Shown one piece after another: positions 1 to 11,628 of a stretch of DNA of 64,000 nucleotides. Under the pieces are notes generated by a model. It was given only the letters and a program-made list of their open reading frames with translations, had not been told where the DNA came from and did not search any database. The first letter of the stretch is position 1; the number at the start of each line of letters is the position of its first letter. A program made the translations under genes and the position numbers. The stretch is from Ophioderma brevispina. Its lineage: Eukaryota; Echinodermata; Ophiuroidea; Amphilepidida; Ophiodermatidae. The stretch covers positions 1 through 64,000 of the forward strand of contig JAMKCH010014213.1 of NCBI GenBank assembly GCA_023653785.1. The letters run 5' to 3'.

Positions 1-769
1 ATGCTGAAAAGATAGATCTCCTGTTCTTGGTTTAATAGAGTAACATCATTATTCTATGGGTTTTGCATTTCATTATTTTCCATACAAGAAACTATTACAT
101 TGTAAGACTAGTTCTGTATGTATGTGTGTGTGTTGTGTGTATGTGTATGTGTGTGAGTGAGTGTTATGATTGAGTAAAACTTGCTTAATGTTTTATACCA
201 TTTTATCAATCATGAGCATAGGGTGTATTGAGTCAATCCTACAATGCACCAGTTTTGGGAAATTTCACCTCAGTAGGGTCATGTGATCCCACAAAAATCA
301 GATTCTTAACACATGAAAACCCTGATTTTACACTCATTTTAGCCCAGAAAGCGTTAGTAGGGAATTTTTAGCATGACCATGAAATGTTCTGTGGTTCTTA
401 AACTTTTGGAACACTTTTTATGCCTAAGTACTAACATGTGTTAAGTACAGTATAGGCACATTGCAATGCATTATGGGATCGGTTCAAAACACCCTCTGAA
501 CCATGAATAAAAGAACACTTATCAGTGTGTGTGTGTGTGTGTTCATCATTACCATTATTATGATTGCCCCAAGTATGACAAATGGATAATAGTATAGGCC
601 ATGACATGACACAGTAGCACTCCACATGCACTAAGTCTACAATACAGTGGCCTAGAACTTGCCTTGATGCCCCATCTCTCCCCCCCCCCCCCCCCCTTTT
701 TTTTTTTTTTTTTTTTAATTTGCAAAGATCTGGTTACACCAATGCATGTTTACTTTGACTGTTGGCAAC
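1..769. other. Non-coding stretch with simple repeats
   Basis: No gene is visible here. It holds a TG/TATG-rich microsatellite around 117-163, a (GT)n run at about 524-542, and a C17 run (680-696) directly followed by a T20 run (697-716). The short ORFs are unremarkable. The C-to-T homopolymer junction is a likely place for assembly error. Confidence 0.7.
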
Positions 770-985
770 AAAGCAAAAACCAGAAACTGTAACCACTTGA
801 TTTTCAAAGCAAAAACCAGAAACTGTAACCACTTGATTTTCAAAGCAAAAACCAGAAACTGTAACCACTTGATTTTCAAAGCAAAAACCAGAAACTGTAA
901 CCACTTGATTTTCAAAGCAAAAACCAGAAACTGTAACCACTTGATTTTCAAAGCAAAAACCAAAAACTGTAACCACTCTGTTTTC
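770..985. repeat. 36-bp minisatellite, six copies
   Basis: Six head-to-tail copies of a 36-base unit starting AAAGCAAAAACCAGAAACTG. The first five look identical and the sixth has a few substitutions, as expected of recent expansion by slippage or unequal exchange. Because 36 is a multiple of three, any stop-free frame stays open through the array, giving three short overlapping ORFs on both strands with a 12-residue period (for example KAKTRNCNHLIF). These ORFs follow from the repeat and are not evidence of a gene. Confidence 0.95.
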
Positions 986-1335
986 AGATTCATGAGCTTG
1001 ATAGTCCAACACGATTAAGAAAATGGAGGTTTATTATCTATTTACTCAGCTCCTATGTTGACTACCAGTAACCTTCCCATACTGAAAACGATTGGTTACC
1101 TTACCATTGTTACTTTCTTTCCTTCTCCAGTATATCTGTTCCATATCTCCATATTACACTTCTGTTCTATGAGAAGTTTTGTGTTTCAGGCATTTTTTTT
1201 CAATTTCCTAGCCAATATTGACAAATATTAAAAGAACAATTTCAACTCAGACATTTACGGATTTTGATTTTACTTTATCCAATTTACCCTAATGATTTGG
1301 TCATGTAAATTTCATGTTTGCCACTCCATATTTTG

Positions 1336-2185
1336 ATATGGACTTTTAAGGTAGACCCGTGTGGGGTATGTGGGAAGAGAGTAAAAGCAAATTCGGTGTG
1401 GTGTGAGAAATGTGGGAAATGGATCCATGGGAGATGCACAAAAATGAAGAGAGTGACCCCTAGTTTGGCAAGAGATTTTGTTTGTAGAAGATGTGAGAAG
1501 GGAGCTGGAGGGATGGTGGAACAGGAGGAAAAGTTGGGTGATGAGGTGGAGTCGGTGAAGGAGTTCACGTACCTAGGGGATAGGGTTAGTGGGGGTGGTG
1601 GATGTGAGGTGGCTGTGACAGCGAGAGTGAGGTATGGGTGGGTGAAGTTTAGGGAATGTGGGGAGTTGTTGCAGGGGAGGAGATATCCTTTGAAGATGAA
1701 AGGAATGGTGTATAAGAGCTGTGTGAGATCAGTGATGCTGTATGGGAGTGAGACGTGGTGTCTGAGCGAAAATGAGATGGGGATTTTGAGGAGGACAGGG
1801 AGAGAGCAATGATGAGAGCGATGTGTGGTGTGAAGTTCATGGACAGGATGAAGACTGAGGACTTGATGCAGATGTTGGGTTTGGAAGAGGCGGTGGACCG
1901 GTTGGTGAAGGCGAATAGTGTACGTTGGTATGGGCATGTGTTGAGGAAGGATGACGAGCATGTGTTAAGAAGGGCTTTTGAGTTCGAGGTGAGCGGTTTG
2001 AGGAGGAGGGGGCGTCCAAAGAAGACATGGAAGAAACAAGTGGAGGAGGAGAGTAGGAGGGTTGGGTTGAGGATGGAGGATGCATTGAATCGGGTGAAAT
2101 GGAAGGAAGGAGTCAGGGCGGTTGCTGCAAATGTGAGGTGAATCCGGCCACCCCCGTTGACGGGGATAAAACCGGATTTAAAACT
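1336..2185 (+). mobile_element. 5'-truncated LINE, C-terminal part with PHD-like zinc finger
   Basis: This encodes the C-terminal end of a non-LTR retrotransposon polyprotein. The first ORF (1318-1812) has a Cys/His cluster with the spacing of a C4HC3 (PHD-like) finger: C15, C18, C29, C32, H37, C40, C56, C59. It is followed by the post-RT segment containing FTYLGDRVS, SVMLYGSETWCLSENEMGIL and RRTGREQ. The protein continues in another frame (1809-2141) with RAMCGVKFMDRMKTEDL, VRWYGHVLRKDDEHVLRRAF and RRRGRPKKTW, all typical of this LINE group. The switch is explained by one extra G near 1800-1806. The reverse-transcriptase core and everything upstream are missing, the usual result of incomplete reverse transcription. 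It is a dead insertion but relatively young, with a single frame slip over about 270 codons. The exact clade cannot be set without a search. Confidence 0.88.
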
Positions 2186-2199
2186 TTGGTTTAGTAGTT

Positions 2200-4130
2200 T
2201 TAGTACTAGTTTGTGGGTTGCTCCATTATTCGATAGGGATTTTTTTTTCAATCGAAGTACACTTTCCAACTGCCTTTCCATACATGTATTTTCAGTGACA
2301 TGCCCAGGATCTTTTGAGTGGGGGAGGGGGCACAAGAATAATTCCCCCAATTATTGTATTAATGTATACCGACTACCGGCTATGTATATATTTTCATCAG
2401 AGTTTTACAGTCATAGTGCATTGTTTCTCAAATTTACCTTATACTACCCAAGTCATTAATATTCATTTCGCCATTTTGTTCTTCCTCAATACCACATGTT
2501 CTTGAGATCCACTCTTCAAAGGTATTTTCCTTAATTTCTTTGTGCAAACTTGTTGATATCCATAGGAATAAAATTATCTGGATCATGTTTCTGATTAGTT
2601 CTGTATTTTGTTTTTTTAAGGATTATGTTCAGTTAACAATTTCTCCCTTGTAATGAACAGATCAATGCACAATCACAACCTTGACTTTCTTTAATAGTCA
2701 TAACATGCGTTTGATATAGGTGTTGATCAGTTAACTTTTTGTCTTCATTACACAAATATCACTATGGCAGTGCATTAGCAAATTGGCTGCCACACAGCAG
2801 TTTATTTTTGCATGCATAATCACACAGGGGCATAATTAAACTTCTGGGGAGGGGGAAATTTGTTCAATTTCAGGTTTGCTTTACTAGCCAGACCCAAAAT
2901 TGATTTATTATTGTTTCAAAACTAAAAAGATGACCAAACAAACGTGCCAATTTTTTCACTTCAAAGGCCTATACGTATTCATAGTGCAGAGTTCTCACAA
3001 ACTCCCTTCACTTTGTTTAAGGGGGATGAACTGGCATGTACGCACCATTCAATGAGCCTATACTTTACTTCATAAGGGGAATGAAAGAGAATGCATCTGG
3101 TTTAGGAACAAATGCCTTCACCTGCACTCAGTTACAAACGTTTTATTTTTATTTCTATTACCATTATTTTTTATATGAGCTGTATTGCAAGTAAACAATT
3201 AGTAGACTTCATTTTGCTAACAAAAGAGATGAAACACGATACCACTGGGTAAAACTAATTTTTCATGAAGTTGAAAATAGGGAGCAAGTCATTTAATCTT
3301 TACAACATGCATATTATGTCAGCTCTTAACTATAGTCTGTGTAACAGATTGGGAAATATAACATCTCACACTTGAAAAATAAGAGAACATTTGACTCTCA
3401 ACTTTGAACAATCCGAACATGGTAGAAAGCTCAATAAAAGAATGGTTTTAGTGATATATCGGGTTGTTTCAATGTCAAACATGCAAAAGGTGGCACATTT
3501 TCATCTGTTGATTACTTTCAACTTAAATTATTGGATGGGGCTCAAAGATACATTTTGTTACCATGCTTACTCTAATTTATTCACAACTAGGCGGTCCGCG
3601 GCATTCGCGATTACCTGGCTTTTTAAAGTACTACTTCTTAAAAACCATTTTTCGCGATTACCTGACTGTGGGGACATGCATTCCCCCACTAACCAAGTCG
3701 AACTTTGGATCTTGCGGGTGACAAAGCTACACCTTCTAAGTTTGTGGGGGCCGTACAATCACAACCTCCGAGAAAAGGGCGGACAGACTAGTGCAGACAA
3801 GTGGCACCTCCTATTATAATATAGATCGTTTGGTCGTGGGCATGTGGGAGGGGGATTGTTTGTGGAACAGTGATTGAGTGTAGTGTTTTGTCCCAATTCC
3901 TGTGAGTGTTTGTTGGTGATGTGTGTTGTGTTTGTGTGTGTCGTTGTTGTGCGCGTTTGCGGGGTTGTACATGTTGGGTGCATAGGAGTTGTTGGTATAC
4001 ATGTACCATGTGTGTGTGTTTCGTTTACATGTGTCTGTTGTGTGAATGTGTCACACTCGCGCGCGTGGGTGCATGGCGTGCAATGTGTTGCGAGTGCGTG
4101 CAGCATTATATACCTTGGCCAATATAATTT
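2200..4130. other. Non-coding stretch
   Basis: No recognisable gene. A G-rich patch at about 2300-2345 resembles motifs that recur elsewhere in the window. 3590-3670 contains two short TTCGCGATTACCTG-type repeats. 3860-4110 is a degenerate GT/TG-rich tract whose ORFs on both strands are low-complexity artefacts. Confidence 0.6.
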
Positions 4131-4139
4131 CCATTTCCA

Positions 4140-4730
4140 TTCATAGGTATAGAAGGACACCAGCCACACCACTCCTTAAAGAGCTCCATTGGGTACCAAT
4201 TAGTGAGCGCGATGTCTTTTTTAAGCTTATGCTTCTTCCTTACAAGGGCATTTCCGGACATTTGCCATCTTACTTGTCCGAAAACCTCTCTGTATATTCC
4301 TGGCAGGCCGAATTGCGTTCTGCAAGATGACATGACGCTCTTCACTGTTTCCCGCCCCAAAAAGGTCAGTGGGTGACAGGGCTTTCAGCAAGGCGGCCCA
4401 GTCTATGGAACTCTTGCCTATACTCTGTTCGCCACTCCAAGTCCATTGTTACTTTAAAGAAGCTCTAAAATGTATCTATTTTCGTAAAGTTGATTTGTGT
4501 GCATTAAATTTGTTGTTTGTTATTGCCTCACATGATATTTAATCTTTATGCAGCTGTTTTCTTTTTTTTATTTTAGTTTGATGTTAAGTACTTTAGAAAT
4601 TTGGAATAGACATAGTGCAGTTAGTGTAAATTGTTTGAACATTTTACATTTAAAAAAAAATGTAATTACTCTCTTTTTGTAAAGCGCTTTGACATTGTTT
4701 AGAGTCGCTATATTCAATGCCGTTTGTATG
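4140..4730 (+). mobile_element. CR1/L2-like LINE 3' fragment
   Basis: Reading-frame fragments match the end of a CR1/L2-like reverse transcriptase: TPLLKELHWVPISER, FKLMLLPYKGISGHLPSYL, then after a frame slip near 4330 sequence equivalent to the usual 'GDRAFS..GPRLWNSLP' ending (here GDRAFSKAAQSMELLPI-like with breaks). The downstream GTAAAGCGCTTTGACATTG and TCGCTATATTCAATG are the type of 3' tail seen in L2/CR1-like elements, where tail hairpins are read by the element's own enzyme. It is a 5'-truncated, decayed copy. Confidence 0.8.
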
Positions 4731-4734
4731 TATA

Positions 4735-5915
4735 TGTTGCCCTGATCGAATGCGTACATCAGGGATACCCTTATCATTGTAGGCAATTTTCAAGCTGATG
4801 TCAAGGACAACCCGTGCAAAAATAGGATAACACCGGCACAAAATTGAATACTATTCTGCTTAAGGCATGATTTAAATTCTGAGGAAAAATAATAATTTAC
4901 TTCTTAAAAAAAAGTTTATGATTAAGTCAGTATCATACAAAAATGTACATTTTGAATTTTGAAAACTTGCTCCTTTTCAGGTATGTGGCACCTAAATATA
5001 ACAAGGCTCCGTGATTTGAATTTTTTAATTTGATTAAGCTATGATATCCCTACATTATGTAAAAATAATGAAATTTCAAAGGTCTGAAAATTTTTAATTG
5101 TTTATCAAAAAATCGGTAAAAACTCAGTATGTGCACATTTTTTCTCAAAATGAAATATTAGGAAAACACCCCTCCTAAAAATGGAATAACTATATTTATA
5201 GTTGACTTTGTGAACCAGATTCACAAAGAAAAGAACCCAACTCGCATCTGATAAGTTTGTTTTCATTAAGAATACCTTTATGTGCCTTTTGATGGTCCCA
5301 TAACGAGGTCATTTTTTACTTTTTTCGTTGTTGAAAAAGCATTTTTATGGGTCGTGTAGGGGGTACTGTATTGCAGCCTAGGGGGGTAGAGAGATTTTTT
5401 AATGTCATCATGTGCATAAGTTGGTGGACTTGCACAATCTTCAAAAAAATGAAACAAATCTGCACCTTTCGTTTTCCCGGGACTGCATGGGTCTCTCAGA
5501 ATATCTTAATAGATTGAGAGGATAATGTCACTTTGTTAGTATTTAATCGGAGTTATTAATTAATTCTGTACAATGGACCAAAATACCAGAAAATGGATGC
5601 GGTCAGGTGAGGCATTACTGTTAACAATTACCAAAAGTATTTTTGATTGTTTCGGTCTTCATGACTCATTCATTCTCATTTTGTTATTTCTGATAACTGG
5701 TTGAACCTCCAGTCTCTATTGTTGGCATGCATCCTTCATAGTTAGACTCTAGCTAGCGGTGAGTTTGTTGGTTTAGTTGTTCTGTCAGTGGGTTGATGGT
5801 GTAATGTAATAATCAGATACTAACAATCTATCTCAATGCACGCATGAAGAAGCAGGCTTTCTACCAGGATACTAAGGGTCAGCCTGGCGTTCTGTGGACA
5901 CAGACGTGATTTTTC
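4735..5915. other. Non-coding stretch
   Basis: AT-rich sequence without a supported gene, RNA or clear repeat structure. Stops are frequent in all frames. Confidence 0.6.
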
Positions 5916-5929
5916 TGTAGCTTGTTTCA

Positions 5930-6440
5930 GGCCAGTCCAACCTCACTGACACTCTGGCTAGCCTTGGACCGGAAGGAATCGCCAGATTCACACCAGCAAC
6001 ATACTATTGCCAGAACCTTAGGACCAGAGAACTCTTGTCTCTGCCTCATGGTTTCACACTTCACCGGTTTGCCACAAAAGGAAAGAAACACCGCATGGGA
6101 AAGGCAAGAAAACTCTTCCCGATGTTGTAAACATTTGCAACCCTTGGGAAGGAAACTAATGCCAAACAATTGAAAGACTTTGTTGACCTCATGTTACAAC
6201 AGAACAAGATGCTTCAGTTCCATTCCACCTACCTCGATGCAACGTATCAACACTCAAAAGAAGCAGTATAGGCAGGACATTGCTTGAGGACAAGCATTGC
6301 TGCCGAGCCCAGAGTAACCAGATACCAGGCTGACTGGGTCGGAAAAATTGCAGCTTCACAGTCCGGTATGGACAACCTTGCCAGAGGATCAAAAAGCATC
6401 CATCGCCAGGTCAAAATGCTGATGTTGTGGTTGTAATGTA
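5930..6440 (+). other. Unassigned coding-like stretch, frame-broken
   Basis: A good 3' splice-site-like string (CTTGTTTCAG) precedes about 170 bases that read, with frame slips, as a plausible protein: ATYYCQNLRTRELLSLP, FTLHRFATKGKKHRMGKARK, then KQLKDFVDLMLQQNKMLQFH and STYLDATYQHSKEAV. Base composition is less AT-rich than the flanks. I do not recognise the family. It could be a remnant exon of a host gene or part of another transposable element. It ends where the minus-strand LINE similarity begins near 6465. Confidence 0.35.
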
Positions 6441-6464
6441 CTAGAAGCTGTTTTGTGGGGTACA

Positions 6465-7370
6465 ATGTCTGGCTGCTTCAATGAATTATGCAAAGTCCTT
6501 GTCTGTGCATTGTTCCTCCAACTTGGGCAGACAATGAACTTCTGCAAGTCCTGTATGTGTATTGTTGCCCCTAAATTGGGCAGTCACAAGAGAGTTCCAT
6601 GGTCTGTGGACTGTTCTAGAATTACAGGTAGTGTCCTGATATGCTTCCAGATAGCCCAACATCTACAAGGAAACCTTAGACCGACCAATTCTGGTTCTCA
6701 AACGGTTGAGACATCGCCATTCAGTCATGACGAGGTCAAGCTCCTCAGGTTCAATACAATAGATGTTACGTTGATTAGCAAGTCGTTCTTTCCACAAGGC
6801 GGACTCTCTAAAACTCCTTTGAGACTGTTTTCAAGGGGTTGGACTTTCTGAGCAATCTCTCTCTGGATTTAAGGCAGTAGCAGATGGTCTCGGTCCAGAC
6901 ATAGGGTGTTTCACATTAAGTATGGCAGCTACGCTTGCATGCTCGCTACACTACAAAGATGTTTGGTGGCGCAATTGCTGCCTAGGATTTATAAGTTGTC
7001 CGTTGACATTCTATGATTAGTGTGGCGGAGGCCATTTAATCGAATCAAGCTTCTTGGCATGGGTGACCTTTCCCATACAGGGTTAGCATACTCTGCACAT
7101 AAGTAGTTCAGGACAAGTGCCGTCGATCTTACATGATCTTGGGTATTGTGGGCGAGCACCCATCTTGTGCCATTGAGTTTGTCAAGATGTTATTGCATGC
7201 ACACTTTACTCTTCGTCTTATAATAGAGAGTGCGGTCCAAGGAAACTCCTTGGTAGACAGGATCATCACAGGGCTCTAGGGGTCTTCCAGAACAGGTTAA
7301 TTTAAGCTGACGTTTGGCTTCACGGTTGTGTAGATTGAAAGGACCATATCTGTGTCTTGAATGGAATTTG
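6465..7370 (-). mobile_element. Jockey-like LINE fragment (3' portion of element)
   Basis: This aligns base for base, with many indels, to 41625-42530 and in reverse orientation to 32400-33240. Shared landmarks are CTGGCTGCTTCAA..GAATT near 6472, AAGTGCCGTCGATCTTA near 7117 and GGCTTCACGGTTGTGTAGAT near 7316. It corresponds to the region after the catalytic core of a Jockey-like non-LTR retrotransposon. No open frame survives. The RT core (equivalent of 42540-44030) is absent, and the element resumes at about 7915. Confidence 0.8.
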
Positions 7371-7451
7371 AAGACGCGACTCTAATTAACTGAGCAGATT
7401 CACGACTGGGTTGGTAGAGGCAGCATGCAATAGATATCTTATAGGTGTAGG

Positions 7452-7615
7452 ATTCGAAAAGTGGCCATTGCTTTCCTAGCGTGATAGTTAATACGGAGGT
7501 CGCCGGTTCGAATTCGGGCCAGGCGCACGTTTTTTTTCAACACTGTGTGCGTTGGCATCTCCAGGGAAAGAGTAATTAATTACCCATTCTGTCTACCTGG
7601 AGAACTAAGTAGTTA
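7452..7615 (+). mobile_element. tRNA-derived SINE (copy 1)
   Basis: A tRNA-like head carries a B box (CCGGTTCGAATTCGGGCCAG, compare GGTTCGAATCC), preceded by a degenerate A-box region with AATACGGAGGTC. The shared body and tail follow: CAACACTGTG, a CCAGGGAAAGAG motif, then GTCTACCTGGAGAACTAAGT and an A-rich end. The same body occurs at 7700-7905 and in reverse at 62350-62555. Pol III internal promoters drive such elements, and mobilisation depends on a partner LINE. Confidence 0.82.
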
Positions 7616-7699
7616 AAATTAAAAACAAAATATAAATTGTTATATGTAAATATATACCGTTTGATGCTATCCGCTAGAAAAGGATGGACACTTAGAACA

Positions 7700-7905
7700 T
7701 AAAACCTATAGATGATATCTCTCGCTTTCTGCCAACCCAGTCTTGATAACTATGTGGTTAGAGCGTTCTTGCTAGTAATACGGAGGTTGCCCGGTTCGAA
7801 TCCGGCCAGGAGTACATTTTTTGTCAACAACTGTGGGCACTGCTATCTACCAGAGAAACATTATATATCCATCCTTGTCTATCCGGAGACCTAAGTTAGT
7901 TAAAA
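7700..7905 (+). mobile_element. tRNA-derived SINE (copy 2)
   Basis: Its tRNA-like head is better preserved than that of copy 1: an A-box-like TGGTTAGAGCG, AATACGGAGGTTG and a B box GGTTCGAATCCGG. The same body and tail follow (GTCAACAACTGTGGGC, CCAGAGAAACATT, then CTATCCGGAGACCTAAGTTA). It has the same orientation as copy 1, about 85 bases downstream, and both sit in the gap between two parts of a minus-strand LINE. Confidence 0.85.
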
Positions 7906-7914
7906 ATTTCATTG

Positions 7915-8960
7915 GTCGGGGGTACCATTTTGGCTGCTGTGGAGGTTTTGTTGGATTACCTTTGACTCAAAGCTGTCTGTTCTGGATGGGGAACCATGCT
8001 TTCTTGCTGTGATGGGTCATATCGGTGGATTCAATTAGGTGTGCTGGTTTGCTCCTTTCCTCGGACACTTCCTCACATTTACGCAGTGGTTTTAACGGAG
8101 CTGGTTTTGCTCCTTTTCCTCTGACAACCTTTCCTCACCTTTAGCAGTTGTTTTAACTGAGAAGGATCGGCTTCAAAATGGTGAATACCCTTGATATCCT
8201 TTAAGCACATTCATTGGAAAGCCTGGTATGTATTCCGTCCCTAAAGCCTCTGGTTATGAATCTTGGCAGTCTTATTCACTAGTGGGGCAAATTTGTCATA
8301 GTGATGGAGTTTTTGAGCAAACTTCTTCACGTTCTGTAGTTAAAGTGACGCTTATAAAAAGGCACTTTGTTTGGGTCTTACTGACTGCGCATTGCCTTAG
8401 AGTGTGGACAAAAGGATTCAGAAAATTATCTTGCTACACAGGTAGAGATGTTTTGCAAAAATTAGCTATATAGATCAGGATTGCAACCTCTCTTCCAATG
8501 GACAATAGAAAAATTATTTAGCGGAGTGTAGGGTCGTGAAGGTGATGTAGATGTTGGCACTGTCTACCATTTTTCCATTGCTTGTCCATCTTTATTGGCT
8601 TCAATGTAAGCCACATTGGTACTATGGCTTGTGAAATAACCAATTAAGAAATGAGGTTTAGTGGAATTCACGAAATTGACTTGAGGGGGTTGCTTGAAAG
8701 ATCTACTGATGGAGGGTTTGTAGACAGATATAACTATGACAGAGACGAGCTCAATGGTGAGCGGCTTGATGTGTCAACAGATATTGAGGTGCTTCTACAA
8801 CAAGTTCTGTTTTCACACAAAAGAGCACTTCAAACGGTCGATGTGGTCTCCCGATGACAAGGAATTTCCATACGGAAAGTATTTTAGTGAGACCTTTGCT
8901 ACACATTAAGGATACCAAAGTACTTCTGCAGAGTCAATCATCTTTTGGGGCTGGTGGATT
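7915..8960 (-). mobile_element. Jockey-like LINE fragment (5' portion of element)
   Basis: This aligns with 44035-45080. Shared strings include GGTAAACCATGCTTTCTTGCTG / GGGGAACCATGCTTTCTTGC, CTTCCTCAC..TTTA.GCAGTTGTT and ATGTGGTCTC near 8843. It represents the endonuclease-proximal part of the same Jockey-like element as 6465-7370. It has no intact frame. Confidence 0.75.
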
Positions 8961-11170
8961 TGGCATCATTTTGAATTGCCGTAGAAGTGCCACATCGATC
9001 GTTGCCCCTGAATCAGTTAAACAAAATCACTAGGTTGAGCACAGGGAAATCAAGCTTTTCATTGTGTCAGTGTCGTGGGGGGGGGGGGGGGGGCCTCTGT
9101 GCTTTTTTTCGGACCGATTGCTGGGCAATGAATCAAAATCTCCCACACTGGACTTGACATTTTACAGGCTTGGGTATACCAATAGTCAACAATAACCAAA
9201 TTAAATCGGGTATGTTATTTTTAATTCAAGAGCACAGAGGAATCATACAGGCGTAAGTGATACTTTAAAAGCTAGTGGACATTTCGAGGTTTGCAGCCAT
9301 CTTGGCCAAATTTTATAATGGAAAGAAAGCAATAACAACCAGACCTTAATGGTTTCTCTTAAGTTGATGTTAATTCCTTCCTTGAGGGAGGTATATCAGA
9401 GTTAAGAAACATTAATTTCTTAATCAAAGGATAAGCTTAGGTGACAAATTGATGCCATTTTGGAATTTTCGCCGCCCTTTTTGGCTTCAAGTTTATGTGT
9501 TGTATTCTGCAAGGACGTAATAAATCTAGACTGCTAGCGGCGCGTTATTTTGCAATTTGTTGTGCGGAGAAGAAATTACCCCGAGATTCACTTCGAAATT
9601 CCATCAAGGAAACAGCTATCACCATTTTCGTAAAACAGCAATCAAGGCTAACAGTAACACAGCCAGTTTTTTCAAACTGGTTGCAAGGGGGGGGGGGGGA
9701 TGTATCTTTACGATTACCAAAAAGGCCATGTAGCCCACTATTGTCATCAAGGAGGGGGCGGAGGATGTGTTACGACTTCGAACCGGCAAAACTACATAAC
9801 CGAAAGTGAAATTGTCGGCCCGCGGTGCATCCATGATCATCATCATCACTCCCTCCTACGCTCGAGTTTTTGGACCATTGTGCCAATGTCTATCACCGAT
9901 TTTTGCATCACATGTGGTAAGGTAAAGACACCAACGGCGCTAGATTTAACTAATTTGGGGTTTGGAACTTCAGAAGAATGTCAAAATTTCAGTCGAATCT
10001 GATGGCTGTAAATTCCGGAAACCTTGCACTCTTAACGCAAGTGCAAGTCGAGTCGTTCTGCTCATAGCAGGGCAGCTTCACAACAAAACCACAGTCTGGC
10101 TATGGCGAAGTTCATGATTGTTGCATATGTCAATGATTATCTGTTTCCCATTTTCATATTTTTTTCAGAAATACCATGATGGGAATCATGCTCTGGGTCT
10201 GCTCATCTGATGTATGCACGATTCATCCTTCTTCACCGTTTGGTTCTACTTTGTTTTATAAAACTTGTTTTTCCACCATGGCATAGTCTGCCATGCATAA
10301 GCCGGGCATATTCATAGCCTACGCCCCCCTGTTCGAATGCAAGTGGCCTATCCGCCTATGTAAGAACACAATGAATGCATGACGAATCGTGTTAATCTGA
10401 ATGGTGTTTTCTGGCACTTCTGCTAAATGCATTGAATTATAAATTAGAATTCGCAATTGTCATGATTGTATTTGTATTGTAGTTGCTGCCAAATTCCTTC
10501 AGAACAGTATGGCCTTTGACAGTTTGAGTTGAGTTTTACCCAAGCCTTCAAGGTTTGGCCTACTTAAACAAGGGAGGGCAAGCCGTTTTAGGTGTTAATC
10601 ATTATCTCAACTTTTTAGTACTATTACTGATACTGCTGGCTAACTGCTGGCCACATTCTCGACCCTAGGCTAGGCTTGCCTAGGCGTCCTAGGCTCAGTT
10701 TGGTTACACATGCAGATGATCTCTATTTTTTTGTCCATAAACTGACTTGCTCCAAGAATATCAAATTCAAAATTTAACATGCCCCATCATCAGAATCAAC
10801 TGAATTTTTAAATAACCTTTTTTTTAGGATATTTATGAAGGTGACCGAGGGCTAGGCCTCGGCCTACCATAGAAAAAAGCACCAGCAGAGCTTGCACGAT
10901 CTCAAGTTGGAAGTATAGAAGGCTCACACGTACAATTGGACACTTCAGACAATTTCTTCTGACTAGGCCTGTGGTTCCTAAGCTTGTGGCATCACGAAAG
11001 ACCTTTTAAAATTATTGCCACAACTAGTCACCTCGTTAGTCGTGACCAGTGACATGACATCGATATGATATATTGCAAAGTTGTCGAGGTTCGGTTTACT
11101 CAATTAGTGTAACATTCCTTGCATGCAATTACCCATATGTCCAATCCTGTGTTAACAACAAGATAAGTAT
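8961..11170. other. Non-coding stretch
   Basis: No supported gene. It contains a G17 run (9077-9093), a second G run near 9689-9699 and a short CAT run near 9837-9848. ORFs over 9495-10002 cross the G runs and have low-complexity ends, so I do not call them genes. Confidence 0.55.
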
Positions 11171-11173
11171 TAG

Positions 11174-11360
11174 TAGGCTAGGCCTATATAGTCAATTGCT
11201 ATGGCTAGGCCCGGGTAAAGCTTCAACTAGCCCTGCTTGCTACGCTCACTACACTTTGTCGATTGCCACCAAATACGGGTGGAGATTATTCGGTTTATCG
11301 TTTGCGTTCAAACAACGATACTTTGATGCATTTGTACAGAATCCCATTTACGCTATGCAA
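11174..11360. repeat. Direct duplication, copy 1 (unit spacing about 455 bp)
   Basis: Shares GCTAGGCCTATATAG, CTAGGCCCGGGTAAAGCTTC, ACTTTGTCGATT, CACCAAATAC and CAAACAACGATACTT with 11629-11820 in the same order and orientation, with scattered substitutions and indels. No coding content is recognised in either copy. Confidence 0.85.
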
Positions 11361-11628
11361 ATTTTTTTTTTTGTCTTTGTGGTCAGGACCAACAGGGCGG
11401 ACTAGTTCTTAATAACAATAATAGCAAACTAACACACACAATACACTACAAAACAACACATACAATTGGCAGAAAAAATCTATTTACAATTCCAAACATT
11501 GCATTATAGATTGTAGGCATTACTCTCTAAAACACAAGGTTTCCGCATTTTTTCTGCATGACGATGCATCAAGGAGTGACTCCAATCAATACACTGTCTT
11601 TCATCACCATCTGCCTATGCAGCCTAGC

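Noticed and set aside
770..985. Possible CRISPR-like array
   Set aside because: Units are contiguous, with no distinct spacers, in a eukaryotic-type sequence.
715..1018. Three overlapping repeat-protein ORFs
   Set aside because: They are a direct consequence of a 36-base minisatellite unit lacking stops.
1284..2350. Minus-strand ORFs of 225 and 233 codons, the longest in the window
   Set aside because: They are antisense to the LINE coding frames and rich in Ser/Pro/His/Thr from reversed G-rich codons; no domain is visible.
3759..4172. 137-codon His/Thr-rich ORF and its plus-strand partners
   Set aside because: Produced by a degenerate GT-rich tract.
9495..10002. Overlapping ORFs of about 100 codons
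   Set aside because: They run through a G homopolymer and have no domain; no splice context supports an exon.
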